NCBI RefSeq assembly: GCF_001238275.1
Contig: NZ_LGTB01000044.1
Location: 29,838 to 93,837, forward strand
Reading direction: 5' to 3'
Length of the DNA: 64,000 bases
From: Bradyrhizobium viridifuturi
GTDB taxonomy: Bacteria > Pseudomonadota > Alphaproteobacteria > Rhizobiales > Xanthobacteraceae
Shown: positions 15,840-25,176 of the stretch, in pieces
Layout of the letters: each line of letters starts with the position of its first letter
Numbering within the stretch: the first letter of the stretch is position 1
Program-made: the position numbers and the translations under genes
Notes under the pieces: model-generated
Databases searched by the model: none
Seen by the model: only the letters and a program-made list of their open reading frames with translations
Told to the model about the DNA's origin: nothing

Positions 15840-16961
15840 ATGGACTGGACTTATTCCAACCCGGTAAGGATCGAATTCGGGGCCGGCCGCTTCGACAAGC
15901 TGCCGGCGCTGATCGGCAAGCGCGCCTACGCACTCGTCACCTATGGCGAGCCGTTCTTCGACGAACTCGAGCGCCGGCTGCGCGCCGCGGCGGGGCCTTC
16001 GATCTTGACAATCCGCGACGTCGCGCCCAATCCGGACTACCGGCTGCTCACGGCACAGACCGCGCGCTTTGCCGGGCTTGCGAAACAGCCGGAAGTGATC
16101 GTCGCGCTCGGCGGCGGCTCGGTGATCGACTCCGCAAAAGTGTTCGCTGCCGCCGGCGGCGACTTCGCGACCGTGAAGACCTATCTGGAGACGCAACAGG
16201 GCGCCGAACGGCTTGCGGCGATCCCGATCATCGCGGTGCCGACCACCGCGGGCACCGGCAGCGAGGTGACGTGCTGGGGCACGGTGTGGGACGAGGCCAA
16301 CGGCAAGAAATACTCGCTGGCGCGTCCCTCGCTCTATCCGACCCATGCGGTGATCGATCCGCGCCTGATGCTCGGCAAGCCGCAGCTTCTCACCATCAGC
16401 ACCGGGCTCGACGCGCTGTCGCATGCGCTGGAGAGTATCTGGAACGTCAACAACAATCCGGTGTCGGCCAACCACGCTGTGGCGGCGGCGCGCGGTGTCC
16501 TCGACGTGCTGCCGAAGCTCGCCAACGATCTCGGCAATCTCGAGCTGCGCAGCCGCATGGCGCAGGCGGCACTGTTTGCAGGGCTGGCGTTCTCCAACAC
16601 CAAGACCGCGATTGCGCATTCGCTGTCCTATCCCATCACGCTGCGCCACGGCGTGCAGCACGGCATCGCCTGCTCGTTCTCGCTGCCGATGGTGCTGCGC
16701 AGCGTGAAGGGGGCAGGCGGGCTTTGCGAGGACAGCCTCAGGCAGATCTTCGGCACCGACCTGGCGCGCGCCGCGGACGATCTCGAGGACTTCATGGCGC
16801 GGCTCGGCATCTCCTGCAATCCGGCCGCCTACAGGATCGAGCGTGCGGAATGGCACGCGCTGATCGCGGACTCGCTCGAAGGAGAGCGCGGCCGCAACTT
16901 CCTGGGATCGAAGGAGCGGTTGATCGAGGCAGCGCAGACCCAGCGCATGCCGACGCCGTGA
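15840..16961 (+). CDS. Phosphonate-associated iron-containing alcohol dehydrogenase
   Basis: 373 residues from ATG 15840 (TGGAGGACG upstream). It belongs to group III Fe-ADHs: GGGSVIDSAK for NAD(P), VPTTAGTGSEVT, then metal-ligand histidine regions LDALSHALESIWN and LRHGVQHGIACS. It matches my recollection of TIGR03405, Fe-ADHs found with phosphonate genes, which interconvert phosphonoacetaldehyde and 2-hydroxyethylphosphonate. Here it is followed by phnA and phnY, so oxidation of hydroxyethylphosphonate to feed PhnY is a reasonable reading. This is inference; the reductive direction is used in biosynthesis, but no biosynthetic gene (ppm, ppd) is present. Confidence 0.8.
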   Translation: MDWTYSNPVRIEFGAGRFDKLPALIGKRAYALVTYGEPFFDELERRLRAAAGPSILTIRDVAPNPDYRLLTAQTARFAGLAKQPEVIVALGGGSVIDSAKVFAAAGGDFATVKTYLETQQGAERLAAIPIIAVPTTAGTGSEVTCWGTVWDEANGKKYSLARPSLYPTHAVIDPRLMLGKPQLLTISTGLDALSHALESIWNVNNNPVSANHAVAAARGVLDVLPKLANDLGNLELRSRMAQAALFAGLAFSNTKTAIAHSLSYPITLRHGVQHGIACSFSLPMVLRSVKGAGGLCEDSLRQIFGTDLARAADDLEDFMARLGISCNPAAYRIERAEWHALIADSLEGERGRNFLGSKERLIEAAQTQRMPTP

Positions 16962-16997
16962 GCGCGTGACGACGGCGCAGTGACAAGGAGACGCATA

Positions 16998-18242
16998 ATG
17001 CAAGACAATCGCAAAACCATCACCGTCAACGGGCGCGACTACCAGGCGCCGACGCGGCCGACGGTCGTGATCTGCCTCGACGGTTCGGAGCCCGGCTACA
17101 TCGAGCGAGCCATCGAGGCGGGCGTCGCGCCGACCTTCGCGCGCTTCATGAAGGAGGGCGCGCATGTCCATGCCGCCAGCGTGATCCCGAGCTTCACCAA
17201 TCCGAACAACCTCTCGATCATCACCGGACGACCGCCTGCGGTGCACGGCATCGCCGGCAATTATTTCTACGACACGGCGAGCAACGCCGAGGTCATGATG
17301 AACGATCCGAAATTCCTGCGCGCACCGACCATCCTCGCCGGGGTCCATGACGCGGGCTACAAGGTCGCTGCCGTTACCGCCAAGGACAAGCTGCGCACCT
17401 TGCTGGCCTACGGGCTCGACTATGCGAGCGGCCGCGCCATCGCGTTCTCGTCGGAGAAAGCCGACCAGGCCACCAAGGCCAATAACGGCATCGATAACGT
17501 GCTCGATTTCGTCGGCCTTCCGCTGCCGGAAGTCTACTCGGCCGATCTGTCGCGTTTCGTGTTCGCCGCCGGCGTCAAGCTGGTCGAGCGCCATCGTCCG
17601 GATTTGATGTACCTGTCGACCACCGACTACATCCAGCACAAGGTCGGGCTCGGCACCAAGATCGCCAATGACTTCTACGCGATGATCGACGGCTATCTTG
17701 CCAGGCTGGATGCACTCGGCTGCAACATCGTGGCGACCGCCGACCATGGCATGAACGACAAGTTCTTGCCGGACGGCAAGCCCGACGTGATCTACCTCCA
17801 GGACGTCATGGACGACTGGACGGGGGCGGGCGCCGCGCGCGTGATCCTGCCGATCACCGATCCCTATGTTGCCCATCACGGCTCGCTCGGCTCGTTCGCC
17901 ACGATCTACACGCCCGAGGGCGCCGACGTCGGCACGCTGCTGATGCGGCTGCGCGACACCAAGGGCATCGAGGTCGCGCTGACCCGCAAGGACGCCTGCG
18001 CCAGGTTCGAGCTGCCGCCGGACCGGATCGGCGACATCGTGGTGATCTCGACCAGGCACAAGGTGCTCGGCACCAGCGAGTCTCGCCACGATCTCTCAGG
18101 CCTCACCGAGCCGCTGCGCTCGCATGGCGGGCTGACCGAGGAGCGGGTGCCGCTGATCGCCAACCGCAAGATTGCGCTGCCGGCCGGTCACGCCCTGCGC
18201 AATTTCGACGCCTTCGACGTCGCGCTCAACCGCATCCAGTGA
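16998..18242 (+). CDS. phnA: Phosphonoacetate hydrolase PhnA
   Basis: 414 residues of the alkaline phosphatase superfamily. The enzyme hydrolyses phosphonoacetate to acetate and phosphate. Metal site and nucleophile are visible: D28 in VVICLDGSEPGYI, T67 in IPSFTNPNN (the threonine nucleophile), DYIQHKVG, ATADHGMND, and the C-terminal LRSHGGLTEERVP. The start ATG 16998 follows AAGGAGACGC; upstream codons lack family sequence. It lies 36 bases after the Fe-ADH and 23 before phnY. Unlike the unrelated PhnA zinc-ribbon protein of E. coli, this is the true C-P hydrolase. Confidence 0.93.
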   Translation: MQDNRKTITVNGRDYQAPTRPTVVICLDGSEPGYIERAIEAGVAPTFARFMKEGAHVHAASVIPSFTNPNNLSIITGRPPAVHGIAGNYFYDTASNAEVMMNDPKFLRAPTILAGVHDAGYKVAAVTAKDKLRTLLAYGLDYASGRAIAFSSEKADQATKANNGIDNVLDFVGLPLPEVYSADLSRFVFAAGVKLVERHRPDLMYLSTTDYIQHKVGLGTKIANDFYAMIDGYLARLDALGCNIVATADHGMNDKFLPDGKPDVIYLQDVMDDWTGAGAARVILPITDPYVAHHGSLGSFATIYTPEGADVGTLLMRLRDTKGIEVALTRKDACARFELPPDRIGDIVVISTRHKVLGTSESRHDLSGLTEPLRSHGGLTEERVPLIANRKIALPAGHALRNFDAFDVALNRIQ

Positions 18243-18265
18243 CATCCGGACTTGAGGACACCAAC

Positions 18266-19713
18266 ATGAACATCCAGAGCGCTGCCGCTCGCCATGAGCA
18301 GATGCGGATCGCGGGCAGCCTCGTCGACACCGACGAGCATGTCGAGGTTTTCAATCCCTACACCAACAAGGTGGTGGGCACGGTTCGGCCGCGCGGCCGG
18401 AGCATGTGCGCAGCGCCTTCGCCAAGGCGGCGGCGTTCAAGCCGAAGCTGACCCGCTACGAGCGCCAGCGCATCCTGCTGCGCACCGCCGAGATACTCGC
18501 AAGCCGCAAGGAGGAGTTCGCGCGGCTGATCACCGCCGAATCCGGCCTGTGCTGGAAGGATTCGCTCTACGAGGCAGGCCGCGCCTACGACGTCTACTCC
18601 TTTGCCGGCCAGCTCGCGATCCAGGACGACGGCGAGACCTTCTCCTGCGACATCAGCCCGCAGGGCAAGGCGCGCAAGATCTACACGACGCGCACGCCGC
18701 TGCTCGGCGCGATCTCGGCGATCACACCGTTCAACCATCCACTCAACATGGTGAGCCACAAGATCGCACCGGCGATCGCCACCAACAACCGCGTGGTGCT
18801 GAAGCCGACCGAGCTGACGCCACTGACCGCGCTCGCGCTCGCCGACGTGCTGTACGAGGCCGGGCTGCCGCCGGAGATGCTGTCGGTGGTCACAGGCAAT
18901 CCGCATTCGATGGGCGATGCGATGATCACCGATCCGGACGCGGATCTCGTGACATTCACCGGCTCGGTGAGGGTCGGCAAGCACATCGCCACCAGGGCAG
19001 GCTACAAGCGCCTGGTGCTTGAGCTCGGCGGCAACGATCCCCTGATCGTGATGGAAGACGCCGACCTCGAGAAGGCGGCGGAGCTTGCGGTCACCGGCGC
19101 GACCAAGAACTCCGGCCAGCGCTGCACCGCCGTCAAACGCATCCTCTGTGTCGAGGCGGTGGCCGACGATTTCGCTGCCCTCGTTTTGAAGAAGGCGCGC
19201 AAGCTGAAGTGCGGCGATCCGATGGACCCGACGGTCGATGTCGGCACCGTCATCCATGAGGGCGCGGCCAAGGAATTCGAGCGGCGCGTCAACGCGGCGG
19301 TCGCCGACGGTGCCGAACTGTTGCACGGCAACGGCCGCGACGGCGCGCTGTATCCGCCGACGGTGGTCGACCGGATTCCTCACACCAGTGAGCTGGTGAT
19401 GCAGGAAACCTTCGGTCCGGTGATCCCGATCATCCGGGTGCCCAACGACATCGACAGCGTGATCCGGATCTCGAATTCGACCGCGTTCGGCCTGTCGTCC
19501 GGCGTCTGCACCAACCGGCTCGACTACATCACGCGGTTCGTCAACGAGCTCGATGTCGGCACCGTCAACATCTGGGAAGTGCCGGGCTACCGGATCGAGA
19601 TGTCGCCGTTCGGCGGGATCAAGGACTCCGGCCTTGGCTACAAGGAAGGCGTGCAGGAGGCGATCAAGAGCTTCACCAACGTCAAGACCTACTCACTGCC
19701 CTGGCCGGTCTAG
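18266..19713 (+). pseudogene. phnY: Phosphonoacetaldehyde dehydrogenase PhnY (frameshifted near the start)
   Basis: This aldehyde dehydrogenase oxidises phosphonoacetaldehyde to phosphonoacetate, the substrate of PhnA next door. The frame from ATG 18266 (MNIQSAAARHEQMRIAG through NPYTNKVVGTV) breaks near 18384. The next frame continues ARPEHVRSAFAKAAAFKPKL to the stop. Adding one base gives 482 residues, normal for the family. Key motifs are TPFNHPLNM, VTFTGSVRVG, LELGGND (Glu) and NSGQRCTAVKR (catalytic Cys). The break fits TTT to TT. The flanking genes are intact and in phase, so a sequence error is likely. Confidence 0.88.
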
Positions 19714-19797
19714 AGCAGCGCCGACGAGGGGCCGCACGCACAGAACAACAACATCGCGGCGGCCGACAGAATCAACCAAAACAAAGGGGAGGCCTCA

Positions 19798-21112
19798 ATG
19801 TCGATTACGTTCAGTCCGTCGAGCGTCGGCTCGGTCGGGGTGCAGAATCCGGAGCTTGCGACGTCGTTCCGCCGCGCGCAGTGGCGGATGCTGTTCGCGG
19901 CGATGTTCTGCTATCTGTTCTTCTACACCGGGCGGCAAACCTTCGGCTTCGCCATTCCCGGCATCCAGGCCGAGTTCGGCGTCACCAAGGAGGCGCTGGG
20001 TTGGGCCAGTGCGGCGCTGCTCTGGTGCTACGCCGTCGGGCAGGCGATCAACGGCAACCTCGGTGACAAGTTCGGCGGCCGCCGCGTGATGAGCGCAGGC
20101 GCGATCCTCTCCTTCATCATGAACTGGGCGACCAGCCTGTCGACGGGCATCGTCAGCCTGACCGCGTTCTGGGGCATCAATGGCTATTTCCAGTCGATGG
20201 GATGCGCCCGGCAGCCGGCTGCTGTCGAACTGGTGGGGTCGGCACGAGCGCGGCACGGTCTACGGGCTTTACACATTCGCGGCCGGTCTCGCCTCGGTGC
20301 TGTCGTTCGTCACCTCGCTGGTCGTAGTCGGCTATTTCCAGCTCGACTGGCGCTGGATCTTCCGCATCCCCGTCGTGTTGCTGCTGCTCGGCGGCATCGC
20401 GTTCTATCTGATCGCGCGCGAGAAGCCGGAGGACATGGGCTTTGCCTCGCCGCATGACGAGGCCGACGATGTCACAGCAACGGAAGCCGCGGTCGACGCC
20501 AATGAGGGCTCGCTGGCGCGGTACAAGGCCGTGCTGTCGAACTGGCGCCTGCTGGTGGCGGGCGTCTCGATCGGCTTCCAGAACGCGGCGCGCTATGGGC
20601 TGCTGGTGTGGGTGCCGGTGCACTTCCTCGGCAGCAACTGGGCCAAGGCCGGCGCCACTTCGGCGGTCGATCCGCGCTGGATCAGCATCGCGCTGCCGGT
20701 CGGCATGGCGGTGGGTGCGTTCAGCAATGGCTGGATTTCGGACAAGGTGTTCGGCTCGCGGCGTTACCTTGCCATCGTGCTTTACATGGTGCTGGCCGCT
20801 GTCACCGCGCTCTGCATGTATGCGATCCCGACGTCCGACATCTATCTCGGCATGACGGTGCTGTTCCTGTGCGGCTTCTTCACCTATGGCCCGCAATCCT
20901 CGTTCTGGGCGCTGTGCCCGGACCTGGTCGGCCACAAGCGGGCAGGGACCGCAACCGGGGTGATGAACTCCTTCGCCTACCTGTTCGCGGGTCTCGGCGA
21001 GCCCATCATCGGTCATGTCATGGACAAGCATAACCAGACCTCGCTGGTGTTCCTCGTCGTCGCGATCTGCGCGACCTCCAGCGCGGTGGTGGCGGCTTTC
21101 ATCCGCCGCTGA
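19798..21112 (+). pseudogene. MFS transporter of the phosphonate locus, GlpT-like (frameshifted)
   Basis: Two frames meet near 20203: MLFAAMFCYLFFYTGRQTFG through FWGINGYFQSMG, then APGSRLLSNWWGRHERGTVY to the end. Restoring two bases (TGGGCGCCC read as TGCGCCC) gives 438 residues with 12 hydrophobic segments. The YTGRQTFGFAIPG start and SNWWGRHERGT loop resemble organophosphate:phosphate antiporters (GlpT/UhpT group), a good type for uptake of a phosphonate. GGGGAGGCCTCA precedes the ATG. It is the last gene of the phn set and a terminator follows at 21143. Substrate is inferred from context. Confidence 0.82.
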
Positions 21113-21142
21113 CGAGCGGCCCGCATCAGCGGCTCCAAGACA

Positions 21143-21181
21143 GGTCCGCGCTTCCACGGGAAGCGCGGACCGCTGTTTTTT
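21143..21181 (+). terminator. Rho-independent terminator after the phosphonate operon
   Basis: GGTCCGCGCTTCC (21143-21155) pairs perfectly with GGAAGCGCGGACC (21159-21171) around a three-base loop, followed by GCTG and six T (21176-21181). It lies 30 bases after the MFS stop. The rest of the 377-base gap to the next gene holds the GntR-type operator at 21342-21368. Confidence 0.85.
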
Positions 21182-21341
21182 GGAAAGCGCGGAGCACCGA
21201 TCTGCGCGACCGCCGGAGCCGCAACGCCGGGCCAAGGCCCCGAAAAATCCCGCGCGGGCAAGCGAACCGGCGCCCAATTCCTCGCCATGACCTGATTAAT
21301 GTCAAGGCTAGATAGCGATAATATAACGCAATATCAGTATG

Positions 21342-21368
21342 ATACAAAAAGTTGTATGCAGAATACAA
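21342..21368. promoter_or_regulatory. Double GntR-type operator before the MFS/hydantoinase operon
   Basis: Three half-sites alternate: ATACAA (21342-21347), TTGTAT (21352-21357) and ATACAA (21363-21368). They form two overlapping perfect inverted repeats with 4- and 5-base spacers. TTGTAT/ATACAA half-sites are typical of FadR/VanR-class GntR regulators, and a gene of that class lies inside the operon at 23621. An AT-rich stretch just upstream (TATAAC, 21322-21327) could be a -10. Binding is inferred. Confidence 0.6.
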
Positions 21369-21489
21369 AATGTGCTTGTCGCCTCGACCGCCTTGAAGCA
21401 GACTTCTCGCCGGGCAGGAGAGGCCAACGACCTTCGATGACGAGGGTCACGCCAGGGCAAGAAACAATCTGCCGGCAGAGGAGCGAGCA

Positions 21490-22794
21490 ATGAGCGATCA
21501 GGTGTCCACCATCGCAATGGCAGATGTGGCGAAGCCTTCCGGCGTGCGCTGGAAGATCTTCCTGCTGATGCTGTTCCTGATCTCGATCAACTATATCGAT
21601 CGCGCTTCGTTGTCGGTCGCGATGCCCGTCATCGCCAAGGAGTTCGACATCGATCCGGCGATGCAGGGCCTGATCCTGAGCTCGTTCTTCTGGACCTACG
21701 CGCTGATGCAAGTGCCGGGCGGCATGCTGGCCGATCGCTTCAAGCCGCGCATCGTGATCGCGCTCGCGACATTGTTCTGGGGCTTCTTCCAGGCGCTGGC
21801 GGCGCTGTCCACCAGCTGGACGCTGCTGCTCATGACCCGGCTCGGGCTCGGCGCGTCGGAAGCGCCGATCTATCCGGCCGGAGGCAAGCTCAATGCGATC
21901 TGGATGACGCAAACCGAACGCGGCCGCGGCGCCACGCTGCTCGACGGCGGGGCACCGCTTGGCGCGGCGCTCGGCTCGATCGTGATCGCCTGGCTGATGG
22001 CGGCGTTCAGCTCCTGGCGCGTCGCCTTCGTCGTCGCCGGCATCGGCACCATGCTGTGCGGGCTGTGGGCCTGGTACTACATTCGCAACGTGCCGCGCGA
22101 GCATCCGTCGGTCAACGAAGCCGAGGCGCGCTATCTCGAGGAGGCTCATGCGATCGAGGACGCAGCGACGCCGCCGTCATCCGGCGCAAGCTGGATGGCC
22201 TATTTCCGCTTCCGCTCGGTGTGGTGCATGTGCCTCGGCTGGATGTTCTTCAACACCACCTTCTACGGGCTGCTGACCTGGATGCCGACCTATCTGTTCA
22301 AGGTGCACGGCTTCGACATCAAGGCGCTCGGCGGCGCGTCCTTCATCATCTTCTTCGCGGGCTTCGTCGGCGAACTGGTCGGCGGCTGGATCGGCGATAG
22401 CTGGCGCGAGCGGGGCGGAGCGCCCAACACCGTGTTCCGCACCCTGTTCGGCATCGCTGCGATCATGGCGACGGTGTCGATCTTCCTCGTCGCCTACGTC
22501 ACCAATGCGGTTGCGGTGGTGGTGCTGCTGTCGACGACGCTGTTCTTCCTGCGCTGGTGCGGCATGTACTGGGCGATCCCCTCGGCGCTGGCGGGCCGCG
22601 GCAAGTCCGGCTTCCTCGGCGGCTGCATGAATCTCGGCGGCAACATCGCCGGCATCACGACGCCCTTGATCGTCGGCTTCATCGTGCAGGCCACCGGTTC
22701 CTACTTCCTGGCCCTGATGTATTTCGCCGCCGCGGGCATTGCGCTGTTGATCTGCTCGACCCTGATCGATTACAGCCGCAAACTCCCGGTCTAG
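21490..22794 (+). CDS. MFS transporter, anion:cation symporter (ACS) family
   Basis: 434 residues with 12 hydrophobic segments. ISINYIDRASLSVAMPVIAK at the start, GGMLADRFKPR (loop 2-3) and LGLGASEAPIYPAGGKL are hallmarks of ACS transporters, which import organic acids, sugar acids and similar anions with protons. It is the first gene after the GntR-type operator and is transcribed with the enzymes that follow, so it probably imports the pathway substrate. GCAGAGGAGCGAGCA precedes the ATG. Substrate is unknown. Confidence 0.87.
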   Translation: MSDQVSTIAMADVAKPSGVRWKIFLLMLFLISINYIDRASLSVAMPVIAKEFDIDPAMQGLILSSFFWTYALMQVPGGMLADRFKPRIVIALATLFWGFFQALAALSTSWTLLLMTRLGLGASEAPIYPAGGKLNAIWMTQTERGRGATLLDGGAPLGAALGSIVIAWLMAAFSSWRVAFVVAGIGTMLCGLWAWYYIRNVPREHPSVNEAEARYLEEAHAIEDAATPPSSGASWMAYFRFRSVWCMCLGWMFFNTTFYGLLTWMPTYLFKVHGFDIKALGGASFIIFFAGFVGELVGGWIGDSWRERGGAPNTVFRTLFGIAAIMATVSIFLVAYVTNAVAVVVLLSTTLFFLRWCGMYWAIPSALAGRGKSGFLGGCMNLGGNIAGITTPLIVGFIVQATGSYFLALMYFAAAGIALLICSTLIDYSRKLPV

Positions 22795-22849
22795 AATCGA
22801 AGTGCGGCCGAGCCCGTCAAGGGTTCGGCCGGTTGATGAGGCCTCGCGA

Positions 22850-23628
22850 ATGATACGTCCCATCCGGCTCGGCATGCTGACGCCGTCGTCAAATACCGCA
22901 CTCGAGCCGATCACCTGCGCGATGCTGGCCGGGATCGACGACGTCTCGGCGCATTTCTCGCGCTTCAAGGTGACGGAGATCGCGCTGTCGGAGCAGGCGC
23001 TGCGCCAGTTCGATGCCAGCGAGATTCTGCGCGCAGCGGAATTGCTTGCCCATGCCAAGGTCGACGTGATCGCCTGGAACGGCACTTCGGCAAGCTGGCT
23101 CGGCTTCGATCGCGACGAGAGCCTGTGCGAGCAGATCACGGCGGCAACCGGGATCAAGGCCTGCACCACGGTGCTGGCCTATCGCGACCTGCTGCGGCGG
23201 ATCGGCGCCAAACGCATCGGATTGGTGACGCCGTATCGCCGGGACGTGCAGGACAAGATCATCGCCAACTGGAATTCGGAAGGGCTGCACTGCTTCGCCG
23301 AGCGGCATTTGTCGTTGCAGGATAATTTCTCCTTTGCCGAGGTCAGCGAGGCTGAGATTGCGGGTATGATCGAGCAGGTGGTGCACGAGGCTGCGATGCC
23401 GCCGTCGTGCTATGCACCAACATGCGCGGCGCCGGCGCCGCCGAACGGCTGGAGCGCCGATTTGGCGTGCCTGTGCTAGACTCGATTGCGGTGACGCTGT
23501 GGGCGTGCCTCACGGCTGTAGGCTGCGATCCGTCGCGCGTGCATGGCTGGGGCAGCCTGTTCACGAACCCCGATCTGCGGGCGGCTGCCGCGATCTCCAA
23601 TCATGAAATGAAGGCTAGCGGTGACTGA
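22850..23628 (+). pseudogene. Maleate isomerase/arylmalonate decarboxylase-like enzyme with a single catalytic cysteine (frameshifted)
   Basis: Asp/Glu-racemase superfamily, maleate cis-trans isomerase branch. The frame from ATG 22850 (MIRPIRLGMLTPSSNTALEP) breaks near 23388; adding one G (GCGGAT read as GCGAT) restores 259 residues. Where maleate isomerase has its first Cys the sequence is NGTSASW (G78-T79-S80). The second Cys is kept (C189 in VLCTNMRG), and Y129 in VTPYRRD matches the oxyanion-hole tyrosine. Gly-Thr-Ser plus a lone Cys is the arrangement of arylmalonate decarboxylase, so decarboxylation is more likely than isomerisation. It overlaps the GntR gene by 8 bases. Chemistry is inferred from motifs recalled without alignment. 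Confidence 0.75.
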
Positions 23629-24415
23629 AGCCAAGGTGACCAGGCGCAACAAGGAACCCAAGCGGGCGATGACGGCGCTGCAACGGCGTCGTCTGCGCGT
23701 GCCGCGGGTCGGGCTGCACGAGCAGGCGGCGGCGCGGCTGCGCACCATGATCGTGCGCGGCGAGCTGGCGCCGGGACAATCGCTGGGCGAGGCGGATCTG
23801 TCCGACGCGCTCGGCATTTCGCGCACCCCGCTGCGCGAAGCGCTGAAGCAACTGGCGAACGAGGGCCTGGTCGAGCTTAGGCTCAACCACAGCGCCGTGA
23901 TCACGCCGTTCCGCCGCGCCGAGCTGACCGAGTTGTTCGAGGCCGTCAGCGGCATCGAGCGTTGCGCTGCCGAGCTCGCCGCACTCCGCATGGAGGAGGC
24001 CGATTTCGAGCGGCTCGAGGCGCTGCAAGACAAGATCGAGTGGCATCACGGCCGCGGCGAGCTGCGCGACTATTTCCAGGCCAACCAGCAGATCCATTCG
24101 GCGATCGTCGGCTTCGCGCGCAACGCGGTGCTGAGGGCGACGCACGAGGCGCTGCTGGCGCGGGCCGAGCGCGCGCGCTTCTTCGCGCTCACGGTGCTCG
24201 GGCGCTGGGATGAATCGGTGCGCGAGCACCAGGAAATCTTGGCCGCGCTTCGGGCCCGCGCCGGGCAGATCCTGGCCCACCATGTGCGCCGCACCGGCGA
24301 GATCGTCGCCGAGACGCTGGATGGAAAGGCGCTGGATGGCAAGGCGGACGCCGCCGCAGCAGCGCACCTGACCGCCACGCCGCGCGGCCGCAAGACGAAG
24401 AAAGTTGCGCCATGA
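23621..24415 (+). CDS. GntR-family regulator (FadR/FCD type)
   Basis: 264 residues from a GTG at 23621. The winged HTH spans about 30-95 (LHEQAAARLRTMIVRGELAP, GISRTPLREALKQLANEG). The FCD ligand domain follows, with metal-binding histidines in FQANQQIHSAIVG and VREHQEILAAL. The family responds to small carboxylates or sugar acids. A Lys/Ala-rich tail of about 30 residues follows. It overlaps genes on both sides (8 and 4 bases), so it is expressed with the enzymes and probably acts at the double dyad 21342-21368. Confidence 0.88.
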   Translation: MTEAKVTRRNKEPKRAMTALQRRRLRVPRVGLHEQAAARLRTMIVRGELAPGQSLGEADLSDALGISRTPLREALKQLANEGLVELRLNHSAVITPFRRAELTELFEAVSGIERCAAELAALRMEEADFERLEALQDKIEWHHGRGELRDYFQANQQIHSAIVGFARNAVLRATHEALLARAERARFFALTVLGRWDESVREHQEILAALRARAGQILAHHVRRTGEIVAETLDGKALDGKADAAAAAHLTATPRGRKTKKVAP

Positions 24416-25176
24416 AGATCCTGCTGCTCAATCCCAACACGACGGCTGATGTGACCGATCTGCTCCATGCTGCCGGCAGCAAGGCGGCCTCGGCCGGCAC
24501 CGAGCTGGTGCCGATGACCGCCGCGCGCGGCGTGCCCTATATCGCGACCCGCGCCGAGGCACAGATCGGCGGTGCGATCGCGCTTGAGATGCTGGCCGAG
24601 GCCGGCCCCGGCATCGATGCTGCCATCATCGCCGCGTTCGGCGATCCCGGCCTGTTCGGCGCGCGCGAGCTGTTCTCCTATCCCGTGGTGGGATTGGCCG
24701 AGGCCGCGATGCTGACCGCCTGCATGCTCGGCCGGCGGTTTGCGATCGTGACCTTTGCCGGCGCGCTGGCGCCCTGGTACGAGGAATGCGTCGCGATGCA
24801 TGGGCTGAGCGGACGCTGCGCCGGCATCCGCACGCTCGACGGCAGCTTCCGGTCGATCTCCGAGGTGCAGGCCGAGAAGGAAGAGCTGCTGGTCGCGCTC
24901 GCCAACCGGGCGGTCGAACAGGACGGCGCCGACGTCGTCATCCTGTCGGGCGCGCCGCTTGCCGGGCTTGCGGCGAAAGTGCGCGAACGCATTCCGGTGC
25001 CCGTGGTCGATCCGGTTGCTGCGGCTGTGCGCCAGGCGGAGACGCTCGCCGTGCTCAAGCCGCGCAAGGCGGTCGCCGGCACCTTCCGCCGCCCCGATCC
25101 GAAACCGACGCGCGGGCTGGCCGAGCCGCTCGCCGCCATCATCGAACATCGCGCACCGAAGGAGGGGACAAGCTGA
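24412..25176 (+). CDS. Asp/Glu/hydantoin racemase-family protein lacking both catalytic cysteines
   Basis: 254 residues with the hydantoin-racemase fold signature (MKILLLNPNTTADVT; FGDPGLFGARE; PVVGLAEAAMLTAC). Hydantoin racemase uses two cysteines, one in ACFGDPG and one in LGCAGM. Here the first site reads AAFGDPG (A75) and the second LSGAPLAG, so neither is present. A normal two-base racemisation is not possible with this sequence, and the reaction must differ or another residue must act. No frame break is involved. It overlaps GntR by 4 bases and the hydantoinase by one. Confidence 0.78.
   Translation: MKILLLNPNTTADVTDLLHAAGSKAASAGTELVPMTAARGVPYIATRAEAQIGGAIALEMLAEAGPGIDAAIIAAFGDPGLFGARELFSYPVVGLAEAAMLTACMLGRRFAIVTFAGALAPWYEECVAMHGLSGRCAGIRTLDGSFRSISEVQAEKEELLVALANRAVEQDGADVVILSGAPLAGLAAKVRERIPVPVVDPVAAAVRQAETLAVLKPRKAVAGTFRRPDPKPTRGLAEPLAAIIEHRAPKEGTS

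Noticed and set aside
15792..18089. A 765-codon open frame on the minus strand across the Fe-ADH and phnA genes
   Set aside because: It has the His/Arg/Asp-rich composition of a high-GC shadow and no family motif, while the opposite strand encodes two clear enzymes.
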